From a virus: DNA of 64,000 bases. Of this stretch, positions 32,739 through 39,984 are shown piece after piece. Position 1 is the first letter of the stretch, and every line of letters starts with the position of its first letter. The stretch covers positions 16,884 to 80,883 of IMG/VR virus record IMGVR_UViG_3300037961_005793. One strand, given 5' to 3'. The notes under the pieces are model-generated. The model saw only the letters and a list, made by a program, of their open reading frames with translations, ran no database searches and was not told the origin of the DNA. Made by a program: the position numbers and the translations under genes.

Positions 32739-32885
32739 CTTCACGTAAGGGACACCGCGATAGACGAGAACTTGTTCTTTGACCACAGCGTTCTCCATCA
32801 TCATGCGGTCGAGTTGGTTTTTCACTTCAGCGCGATGGGCACGAGCCTTGTTGCGGTTGAGGTGAAGCAGGAAAGCAGCGTTCAT
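32718..32885 (-). CDS. DUF4278-like small protein, opposite strand
   Basis: 55 aa on the minus strand from ATG 32885: an N-terminal basic helix (NRNKARAHRAEVKNQL) and then VLVYRGVPYVKL, the LxYRGxxY signature of DUF4278, a family found mainly in cyanobacteria and their phages. It is the only minus-strand gene in the tight early string, so it is expressed separately. Function unknown, but the motif supports a cyanobacterial host. Confidence 0.7.
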   Translation of the reverse strand: MNAAFLLHLNRNKARAHRAEVKNQLDRMMMENAVVKEQVLVYRGVPYVKLTTELA

Positions 32886-32957
32886 GACGTTTGCAAACTG
32901 TAGTAATTGCTACTTTAACACTGCACATTCTTCTTTGTAGTTCACTCTGTAACACAA

Positions 32958-33176
32958 ATGAACAACCAAAACCTATCACCATTTTTCACGTTTGGTCTCG
33001 CGGGACTGGCAGGATTTGTCCTTTGCATGGCAACCACGCGGATCATGGTTGAAGTAGCAAACTCGAAAGCTCGACAAGAATGTCGGGTCAACCATCATCG
33101 CAGATACATTTACATGCACACTGTCGTCGGTGACACCTGGCACTGCGTACCTGCTCACTTCTTCCATCAAGAATGA
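32958..33176 (+). CDS. Small membrane protein
   Basis: 72 aa with one transmembrane helix (FFTFGLAGLAGFVLCMATT) near the N-terminus, then a basic, His/Cys-containing outer or inner tail (ARQECRVNHHRRYIYMH). Start CACAAATG. Overlaps the regulator gene by 4 nt. Unknown role. Confidence 0.65.
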   Translation: MNNQNLSPFFTFGLAGLAGFVLCMATTRIMVEVANSKARQECRVNHHRRYIYMHTVVGDTWHCVPAHFFHQE

Positions 33177-33502
33177 TGAAATTGTCTCAACTCATGCGAA
33201 TTGTTGACGAGCACAAACTTACACCGTCTGCGATGCGTTTGTTCTTTCTTGTCTGTGAAGAATATCCTGTGGGTGTTGACCAGTCTCAAGTTGCTAAATA
33301 CCCTCCCACGCTCGGTATGTCTGCATCTTCAATTGGACGACACCTTCGCAAGTTCGAAGAGCTGGGTTGGCTGAAACGGTCTCTCGTAGATAAGAAATCA
33401 TTTCAAATTGATCTAACTCATCGAGGTTTAACTCTGTGGCATCAATTCTCAGACTATAGTGTTCCCGAGATCACCCACGCTCACATAAATGATCCTGCCT
33501 GA
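33173..33502 (+). CDS. Winged helix-turn-helix (MarR/ArsR-like) regulator
   Basis: 109 aa. LTPSAMRLFFLVCEEYPVGV, QVAKYPPTLGMSASSIGRHLRKFEELGWLKR then KKSFQIDLTHRG follows the winged-helix order: helix 1-2, recognition helix (MSASSIGRHLRKFEELG) and wing. Likely an early transcription regulator. Overlaps the dCTP deaminase start by 14 nt, so both are one unit. Confidence 0.78.
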   Translation: MMKLSQLMRIVDEHKLTPSAMRLFFLVCEEYPVGVDQSQVAKYPPTLGMSASSIGRHLRKFEELGWLKRSLVDKKSFQIDLTHRGLTLWHQFSDYSVPEITHAHINDPA

Positions 33503-34007
33503 TTTCGAAATTGCTCGTATGTGTTTGGGCGGATTAGTAACTCCTTTTGACTCGACACTAATCAACCCGGCATCACTCGATGTTCGTCTGGGCGACAAGG
33601 TTTTACTCGAAGTCGAAGATCAAAGAAACTTCAGAGCATTTGATATCTCTATTTACAACCGAGACACACCCTTTTTACTTGATCCAGGAGAGTTTATTTT
33701 GGCTCACACTCTTGAAACTTTTAACGTCCCTGATGACGTAGCGGGTCAGTTTGCACTCAAAAGCTCAGTTGCGAGGAGCGGAATCGAACATTTGATGGCC
33801 GGTTATATAGATCCTGGATTTAACAATAGTGTTCTTACGCTTGAGTTAAAGAACGCAAGAAGAAGTCATCCAGTGTTCTTGTGGCCTGGGATGCGGATTG
33901 GTCAAATCATTTGGCAAAGAATGGCAGCGACACCGACAACAAGTTACCGAGAGTCAGGTAGGTACAACGGAGACAAGTCAGTCACAGCATCAAAAGGACT
34001 TCTATAG
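33489..34007 (+). CDS. dcd: dCTP deaminase (dUTPase superfamily)
   Basis: 172 aa, slightly shorter than typical bacterial enzymes. INPASLDVRLGDKV is the trimer core segment, FALKSSVARSGIEH is the phosphate-binding KSS(x)AR loop, and AGYIDPGFNNSVLTLELKN holds the catalytic glutamate region; WPGMRIGQIIW is the conserved C-terminal strand. It converts dCTP to dUTP (or to dUMP if bifunctional). Together with ThyX at 52 kb it gives a route to dTMP for phage DNA. Confidence 0.93.
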   Translation: MILPDFEIARMCLGGLVTPFDSTLINPASLDVRLGDKVLLEVEDQRNFRAFDISIYNRDTPFLLDPGEFILAHTLETFNVPDDVAGQFALKSSVARSGIEHLMAGYIDPGFNNSVLTLELKNARRSHPVFLWPGMRIGQIIWQRMAATPTTSYRESGRYNGDKSVTASKGLL

Positions 34008-34262
34008 GAGTCTCGTGCGAACGACGGACGGTCTTGAGGTATTTAATAGACCTCAGCTTATTTAACTAACGTAAACAAACGTCAATCGATGGTAAACAAT
34101 CTCTTGTATAGAAAAGTTTTTTTATTAACACTTTTGAGTTTGGTATCTCATCACGGTATCCGTAGTTACATCCTGTAAAATGCTTGACACCAGCTAACTC
34201 CTGGCATACACTGCTCTCAGTGACAAACCAAGTCACTCAAATGTACATCAACAGTCTTTTGT
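34008..34262. other. Intergenic region with promoter
   Basis: No gene seen. It holds a hairpin TGAGGT/ACCTCA (34035-34055) without a U run and the promoter at 34184. The sequence is AT-rich around 34090-34140. Confidence 0.6.
34184..34212 (+). promoter_or_regulatory. Strong sigma70-type promoter
   Basis: Perfect TTGACA (34184-34189), spacer of exactly 17, TACACT (34207-34212), 50 nt upstream of the gene at 34263. It should drive the coiled-coil/RavA/VWA module. Confidence 0.8.
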
Positions 34263-34676
34263 ATGAAACTCTCTGAACTCATCAACCGAGGTCACGACAC
34301 TGCTCTTAAGTGGAGCGAGTGCGACGAAGCATTGGTGGCCGTAAACGAAACTTTCGGTGAGCCCTACGAGTCAGCTCGCAAAGCTCTTCACAACGATCTT
34401 TTGGTTGCCACGTCGCGTGAGATTCCTCTCGATACTTTCAAAGGAGATAACAATCCGCTTCGCTTTGAAGACCTCAAAGTGCTTGTGGTTGTAAAACCTT
34501 CGCTCGTACCCGCACCAGATAAGAAACTCGAAAACATCGACACAAGAATCGAAAGGCTCGAACAAGAGTTGAAACTCGCTCGAACCGAGCGCAAGTCGAT
34601 CATCGAGAAGCTCAAGATCAAAGATCATGAGTTTGTTATCAGTCAAATCAGCACACAATTCCGCCACATCAAATGA
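34263..34676 (+). CDS. Hypothetical protein with C-terminal coiled coil
   Basis: 137 aa. Globular N-terminal part (KWSECDEALVAVNETFGEPY) and a coiled coil at 95-125 (IDTRIERLEQELKLARTERK). First gene of the module and overlapping the next by 4 nt, so it may be a partner of the following proteins. Confidence 0.72.
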   Translation: MKLSELINRGHDTALKWSECDEALVAVNETFGEPYESARKALHNDLLVATSREIPLDTFKGDNNPLRFEDLKVLVVVKPSLVPAPDKKLENIDTRIERLEQELKLARTERKSIIEKLKIKDHEFVISQISTQFRHIK

Positions 34677-35881
34677 ACCAAGATCAAGTTTTCATTCTTC
34701 ACTGCTCGATCAGCGCAAGTGTTCGGCAGAGTGTACAGATTGCTTTCGAAGACTACAAACTTCCTCAGGATGTTGTAGAGACACTTCGGGAAGCTAACTC
34801 AATCTCGATTCGACCCAACCTTTCTCAAGCACTTAAGAAATCACTTGATGAGCTTCGGCTCATGCAAAGATATCTTTACGACCGATGCACTATTCACCAC
34901 GGTGATGTTCACTTTCTCCACGCTGATTATTTCGACGAAGCAAAGCAACGCATCGAAGAAATCAAGGAGCATGCATCAACTTCTAATGCCAAACTTCGTG
35001 AAGCGTGGGCTGAAGAACTAGAGAAGTGGAAACAAACAGTTGATAACTTCTTCTCTCCTTTATTTACAGACGAAGAACAGTTAGCGTTGGTAAGAGAAGC
35101 GTATCTACGCATCTTCCCGACACAGAAAGAATACAGTAATCCTATTTCTGTAAACGTCGTTGGTCCTTACCCAGCTGTTATTGAACGTTGTGATGACCCG
35201 CAAGATGTTCAACAGATTATCGCCAACGAAGCTTCGATAAATACTGAGCAGGTTCTCAAAGCCGCCCGAGAGGGAGCAGTTGATTCGAGTCTGGGTAAAA
35301 TCGCAGAGCTTCTGGACGATTTGGATGCACGCCCTGCAAACAAAGTAGGAGAGCGAGTGCTTAGCGATAACCCTAAGAAGCGGGGTACGTGGCAAATAAT
35401 CGCACAAGAGATATCTCTTGCTGCTAAACACAATCCAATGCTCGTGGACATGGCGAAGCTTTGTGAAGACCTTCTCAAAGTTGGAGAACTTATGCGCGAT
35501 CCGTCGTCTGGTTCAGTCAGAGCTGCTGCGTTTCAACGTTATACAGATGTCAGGCAAGACATCGCAGATGAAGCTAAGAACCTTATGCTCAAGGCTTCGT
35601 CATCTAAGGGTCTTGAACAACTTCAAAAATCCGTTGCTTTGACTGGAACTTACCAGTCACTGATTGGAGACCTCGCTGGTTGTCAGACAGAAGAAGAGTT
35701 AACTCTTCTGAAAGATAAGATTGACACAGAAACATCTATCTACAAACACCGTGCGAAACATCTTTCGAGGCTTCTTCAGAAGGTTGAGGAACGAATGGCT
35801 TTATCTGACGCTATCGCCGACGCTACTGTTTCTCTACAGGAAGCCATCGACGAAAACAAATCGTTCGAGGTAGATTTCTGA
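34673..35881 (+). CDS. Coiled-coil protein of the AAA+/VWA module (DUF3150-like)
   Basis: 402 aa, almost wholly helical, with long coiled coils. LMQRYLYDRCTIHHGDVHFL near residue 65, followed by FDEAKQRIEEIKEHA, recalls DUF3150, a family often placed beside MoxR-type ATPase and VWA genes; this family name is from memory. C-terminal helices (KAKHLSRLLQKVEERMALSD-like) are strongly charged. It probably acts with the ATPase and VWA proteins downstream. A perfect palindrome follows its stop. Confidence 0.68.
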   Translation: MNQDQVFILHCSISASVRQSVQIAFEDYKLPQDVVETLREANSISIRPNLSQALKKSLDELRLMQRYLYDRCTIHHGDVHFLHADYFDEAKQRIEEIKEHASTSNAKLREAWAEELEKWKQTVDNFFSPLFTDEEQLALVREAYLRIFPTQKEYSNPISVNVVGPYPAVIERCDDPQDVQQIIANEASINTEQVLKAAREGAVDSSLGKIAELLDDLDARPANKVGERVLSDNPKKRGTWQIIAQEISLAAKHNPMLVDMAKLCEDLLKVGELMRDPSSGSVRAAAFQRYTDVRQDIADEAKNLMLKASSSKGLEQLQKSVALTGTYQSLIGDLAGCQTEEELTLLKDKIDTETSIYKHRAKHLSRLLQKVEERMALSDAIADATVSLQEAIDENKSFEVDF

Positions 35882-35902
35882 GTCGACTTAGCTAAGTCGA
35901 CT
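35881..35902. promoter_or_regulatory. Perfect 22-bp palindrome between module genes
   Basis: AGTCGACTTAG followed directly by its reverse complement CTAAGTCGACT, beginning at the last base of the stop codon. As RNA it can form a 9-bp stem with a 4-nt loop but no U run follows. It can be an operator for a dimer or a processing/stability element 37 nt before the ATPase start. Confidence 0.6.
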
Positions 35903-35938
35903 AAGCTCACCTGAAACTAATCACCCTTCATCAATCAA

Positions 35939-37144
35939 ATGAACAACACTTTGTTTACCAACTTCCAGAGCTTTCGTGCCTCACTGAACGGATCGTTCCT
36001 TGACAGATCAGATGTTATCGACGGTCTACTGACAAGCCTCATAACTAAACAGAATGCATTTTTGTTTGGTCCGCCAGGAACAGGTAAGTCTGAGCTGGTT
36101 CGTGCAATTACTGGTGGCTTCGACGGATCAAAGTATTTCGGGTATTTGCTGAGCCCAACCACAGATCCATCAGAACTGTATGGTCCTGTCGCTGTCAGCA
36201 AACTTCTCAAAGACGAGTACACCCGCGATGTTTCTGGTTATCTGCCAGATTGCAACGTTGCTTTTCTTGATGAGTTGTTCAGAGGTTCTTCAGCTGTCTT
36301 AAATTCCCTGCTGCAGATCCTGAACGAAAGAACATTTAATAACGGCAAGCAAGCTATCGACACTGAGATACAGTCGATCGTCGCTGCGACTAACTCGTTC
36401 CCAACTGAAGAAGCACTTCAGGCATTTTGTGATCGCTTCTTGTTTCGTCCAACAATTACTGGGTTGAAATCACCTACACATAAACGAACGCTCATGCGTT
36501 GGGCGGTGGCTCAGGACAACGAAAATAGTCGCCCTGAAGTTCAGTCAACTTTGACTTACAAAGATCTGGTTGAGCTTCAGAAACAAGCTGCGAAAACAAC
36601 TGTGCCTGATGCTTTCATCGATCAGTTTGCAGAAATCCTCGACATGTTGGAGTCACGAGGTATCTCAGTGTCTGATCGTCGACGAGTTCAAATTCTTTCT
36701 TTTATGAAAGGTTGGGCTGTCGTTCAGGGTGAGACAGAGGTCCACGCTGCCATGCTTCATCAGACCTTAAAACATATTATTTACACCAACCCTGACGAAA
36801 TTGAAGACATCAATGAGGTCGTTAAACAAGTTGTTCCAACTGCGGAAGAGTTTATGGCTGGTGTTAAAAGAGCAGCTCAAAATACCATGCGTAGATTCGA
36901 ATCGACTAAACAATCGATCAACGACAGAACTGCCAGTGTCGGTGATTTAAACCGAGCAGTCACAGAGTTCGGAGACATGCTTCGCGAGTTAAAGTTACTG
37001 AACCAAAAAGCAGAAGAAGAGTTAGATAACGGCAACCTTAAATTCACCGCAGCTGCACGCCTTAAGTTCACCAAAATTATTCGTGAACTTGACGTCAATA
37101 TCAGCACCATCACCACCACCATCTCACGTTTCAAAAACGATTGA
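35939..37144 (+). CDS. MoxR/RavA-type AAA+ ATPase
   Basis: 401 aa. Walker A LFGPPGTGKSELVRAI (near 44), the family signature PTTDPSELYGPVAV, Walker B VAFLDELFRGSSAVLNSLL (near 107) with LNERTFNNG, sensor 1 AATNSFPTEEALQAFCDRFLFR including the arginine finger. This order matches the RavA branch of MoxR ATPases, ring-forming remodelling enzymes that work with VWA partners. The C-terminal 100 residues are coiled and may form the contact region. The VWA gene follows at once. Confidence 0.9.
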   Translation: MNNTLFTNFQSFRASLNGSFLDRSDVIDGLLTSLITKQNAFLFGPPGTGKSELVRAITGGFDGSKYFGYLLSPTTDPSELYGPVAVSKLLKDEYTRDVSGYLPDCNVAFLDELFRGSSAVLNSLLQILNERTFNNGKQAIDTEIQSIVAATNSFPTEEALQAFCDRFLFRPTITGLKSPTHKRTLMRWAVAQDNENSRPEVQSTLTYKDLVELQKQAAKTTVPDAFIDQFAEILDMLESRGISVSDRRRVQILSFMKGWAVVQGETEVHAAMLHQTLKHIIYTNPDEIEDINEVVKQVVPTAEEFMAGVKRAAQNTMRRFESTKQSINDRTASVGDLNRAVTEFGDMLRELKLLNQKAEEELDNGNLKFTAAARLKFTKIIRELDVNISTITTTISRFKND

Positions 37145-37146
37145 AC

Positions 37147-38682
37147 ATGCAAAACGAAACTATTCGCCTCAACACTGAGCCTCCTCTTGTTCTGAAAGTC
37201 GGGGCCATGACTGATTTTCTTTGGCCCTCTTTTGTTCGTGAGATGAAACCTCGCGTTCAATATCTGGCTGATCGGTTTGACATCAAACGTCTCTCACGTT
37301 TTGGAAAAGAACTGTTCGAGTTCCTCTACATGGGTGGAGACGTTGATCCTGTAGTGAGTCTCGACGCGGTAGAAGAATATTTTCGGGCTAAACAAGATGG
37401 ACAAAGCGTTGAGTACCCACGCGGGTACAAACCTGAAAATGCACTGTGGCATTTGATTCTGGAGGATGTAATGAACAGTCCTGTGTATCACACAATGCAA
37501 CGACACTGCCTTGGTGATCACTTCAACTCAGGTAACAACGCAGTCAATATATTGAATGAGCTTGGTCAAGTAGTAGAAAATATGCTTGGCGAAGACACGG
37601 TTCTTACAGATGCTTTGGCTGAAAAAGGAGAGCAGCTGGAGCAGATTCGCTCTCAGTTCGTTGACGCTATGCAACAGGGTGACAGCAAGTCTGCTGCAGA
37701 GTTGAGAGCAAAAGGCAAGCAAATCGGTGAAGAAATGGAGGAGATTCTCAACGCTCTTCACAAAGGCAAGCAGGCAAGTATCCAGAAGGGTATCGAGAAA
37801 GCTCACGAGGATGCTGTTGACCAGCAAAACGCAATGTCGAAGCTGGCAGGCAATGGTGATGGTTTTGGTCATAAGCTCGACAACATCGATGACAAGATAA
37901 AACTTGCCAAGAAACTTCAAAGCAGCCGATTCTTACAGCTGTTTATCGATCGTCTTGGCGCTTTTAAAGCTGCTTGGACTCAACGCAAAAGGGAAAGAAC
38001 AGTCAAATCTAATTATTCAAATATTGTTGGGGCTGAACTTTCCAACAACATCACTAAAACATTTCCGTCTGAGCTTGCGTTAGCAGCCACGGATGAAGGT
38101 AAGGCTCTTTTCGCCCTGAAGTATGCACAGAAAACAATGCTGTGCAAAGACTTCGAAGCGAAGAGTAAAAATGTCCAGCAAGGTCCTGTCGTTATGTACG
38201 TTGACGTAAGTGGATCTATGCACGGTGATGACGAACTGTGGTCTAAAGCTCTCACTTACTGCGTGGTTGAAGAATGCACTAACAACAATCGTCCAATTTA
38301 CGTGCGTCTTTTCAACAGTACTATTGCAGACTCAATCGATATCAAACCAAATACAAAAGACAGCGACGACCTTTTGAAATTTATTATGAAATGGGGCACA
38401 TCAGGTGGCACTTCTTTCAATCGAGTGATGGTAGACGCTCGACAACTGAAACCAGAGATGACCAAAGCCGACATTCTCATCATTACCGATGGGGAGTGCG
38501 AGGTCGAAGACAGACATGTGCGAGAGTTCAACAAATTTGTGGACTCTCATAAAATCGATGTGCGTGGTTTTTGTATTGGTAAGAAGTCAGAGTCGATGGA
38601 AAAGTTCTGTGATGAAGTCGTTCTTGTAAACACTTCTAACGACACAGAGATGTCTGAGATATTTCAGAAGGCAATCGGATAA
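37147..38682 (+). CDS. VWA-domain protein (ViaA-like partner of the ATPase)
   Basis: 511 aa. N-terminal helical half with a coiled coil (GEQLEQIRSQFVDAMQQGDS to EEILNALHKGKQASI), then a von Willebrand A domain from about residue 345. The metal site is complete: DVSGSM (DxSxS), the Thr in GTSGGTSF, and the Asp in IITDGE. ViaA has the same build and works with RavA. I use ATG 37147; a TTG 6 nt upstream overlaps the ATPase stop. Likely adaptor that links the ATPase to a substrate; which substrate is unknown. Confidence 0.88.
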   Translation: MQNETIRLNTEPPLVLKVGAMTDFLWPSFVREMKPRVQYLADRFDIKRLSRFGKELFEFLYMGGDVDPVVSLDAVEEYFRAKQDGQSVEYPRGYKPENALWHLILEDVMNSPVYHTMQRHCLGDHFNSGNNAVNILNELGQVVENMLGEDTVLTDALAEKGEQLEQIRSQFVDAMQQGDSKSAAELRAKGKQIGEEMEEILNALHKGKQASIQKGIEKAHEDAVDQQNAMSKLAGNGDGFGHKLDNIDDKIKLAKKLQSSRFLQLFIDRLGAFKAAWTQRKRERTVKSNYSNIVGAELSNNITKTFPSELALAATDEGKALFALKYAQKTMLCKDFEAKSKNVQQGPVVMYVDVSGSMHGDDELWSKALTYCVVEECTNNNRPIYVRLFNSTIADSIDIKPNTKDSDDLLKFIMKWGTSGGTSFNRVMVDARQLKPEMTKADILIITDGECEVEDRHVREFNKFVDSHKIDVRGFCIGKKSESMEKFCDEVVLVNTSNDTEMSEIFQKAIG

Positions 38683-38686
38683 AACG

Positions 38687-39130
38687 ATGTATGCTTTAAA
38701 TAGTTCTCACTTTCTAAAAGTGAACAGTCTCACAAAAAATTACCAGTGGATAAACGAGCTTGGTAATAAGTATGGAGACTATGCGTGTGACAGTGAACTA
38801 AAAGGTTGGCTAACAATCTGTTTGCTGAGCGATGAATTTGATGTGATGAGTATGTCCTTCGAGAGTTTCATCGTCACTTATGTTTCATCGTCTGAGTTGT
38901 TTAATGTGATAAACCTTACTACAGAGGACATTACAGATAAGGAGAAGACAGTACTGATTGATAAACACATCATTAAAAATTTCGGAGTGTCTAACCTCAA
39001 GGAGTTACGTAAAAGCACTCTGTGCTCTACATGCGATATATGCACATTAATAGACGATATTGAGAGTGACATACGAGGTTGCTTTGTAGTTGACGGAATG
39101 TTCAAGAACCGTAAGCTGACTGGCAGTTGA
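38687..39130 (+). CDS. Hypothetical protein after the VWA gene
   Basis: 147 aa, helical, acidic, with CSTCDIC near residue 113. Starts 5 nt after the VWA stop, so it belongs to the module transcript. No family recognised. Confidence 0.65.
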   Translation: MYALNSSHFLKVNSLTKNYQWINELGNKYGDYACDSELKGWLTICLLSDEFDVMSMSFESFIVTYVSSSELFNVINLTTEDITDKEKTVLIDKHIIKNFGVSNLKELRKSTLCSTCDICTLIDDIESDIRGCFVVDGMFKNRKLTGS

Positions 39131-39141
39131 ACTTTTTTTCA

Positions 39142-39930
39142 ATGAATGTCCAATTCAATCTGAATGGAATCAGTTTGAAACAATCTGAAGCTGAGACACT
39201 GCTTGCCACAGCAGGTACTCCTTCAATCCAGCTTGACATCGGCAAGTACTTGAGCAAAGGGCAAGTAAGCGTTAAGAAGCTATTCGATCTAAGCATTGAA
39301 AAGCAACGTCCTGAACTCGCTGCTCTTGCGGCCAAGCTTGCGATCCAAGCTCCCGCACATCAGCAAGACTTTCCAGAACCTAAAGCACGTCAGCGCAGAA
39401 AAGGAATTCGACGTCTTCATGAAATTGAGGCTACGGATGCTCCGGCGATCGAGTGTCTTGACTATCTCCTAACTCATAAGAAGCTTGGCTCGATCGGAGC
39501 GGCGATGATTATTGAGGCTGTAGGGAGCGGACGACCAACAACTCTGCGCGACATTGCGGTCATGCAAGTAAACAAAGCGTGGAACAAAGGAATTACTGAG
39601 CACTCCACGATCTTTAGAGGCTTCGAGGACGACGGTAAATCTTTTGTCCCGATTGTGACCCGTGCAGAAAAGGGAGGTACTACTTTTCACGCCTCTCCGT
39701 TGTACAACGCTTTGCGAGAAGGGTTGAAGTACCTAGTGAAGAATGGCCTCGCTGAGGCGACGGCAAAAACGAGCTGGGGCTCTGACGACAAGGAGCTTAC
39801 CGAGAACGAGAAACAGCTTTGTAGAACCGTCTACGAAGTCAACCTCAGCAGCAAAGGAAAGGAGCTTAATGAGATCTGGGGAGACGCTGAGAAGTTTATT
39901 TACTCTTATTGGGAAGAGCGAGTGGTCTGA
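39142..39930 (+). CDS. Hypothetical protein upstream of DNA polymerase
   Basis: 262 aa from ATG 39142 (an in-frame TTG 39127 overlaps the previous stop). Helical middle with a basic patch (EPKARQRRKGIRRLHEIEA) and YNALREGLKYLVKNGLAEAT, which may be a winged-helix segment. It ends with a strong terminator. Its place before PolA suggests a replication or regulatory role; that is inference. Confidence 0.7.
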   Translation: MNVQFNLNGISLKQSEAETLLATAGTPSIQLDIGKYLSKGQVSVKKLFDLSIEKQRPELAALAAKLAIQAPAHQQDFPEPKARQRRKGIRRLHEIEATDAPAIECLDYLLTHKKLGSIGAAMIIEAVGSGRPTTLRDIAVMQVNKAWNKGITEHSTIFRGFEDDGKSFVPIVTRAEKGGTTFHASPLYNALREGLKYLVKNGLAEATAKTSWGSDDKELTENEKQLCRTVYEVNLSSKGKELNEIWGDAEKFIYSYWEERVV

Positions 39931-39950
39931 CAAAAGCGGACTAACATTCA

Positions 39951-39978
39951 GGGGCTGCGACGGAAGCAGCCCTTTTTT
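39951..39978 (+). terminator. Rho-independent terminator before DNA polymerase
   Basis: GGGCTGC pairs with GCAGCCC over a 7-nt loop, then six T. Clear terminator closing the RavA/VWA transcript; only 7 nt before the polymerase start, so polymerase mRNA needs read-through or a promoter upstream of the hairpin. Confidence 0.9.
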
Positions 39979-39984
39979 AATGCC

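Noticed and set aside
34035-34055. Hairpin after dCTP deaminase considered as a terminator
   Set aside because: Only a 6-bp stem with no following U run; kept only as a note in the intergenic region.
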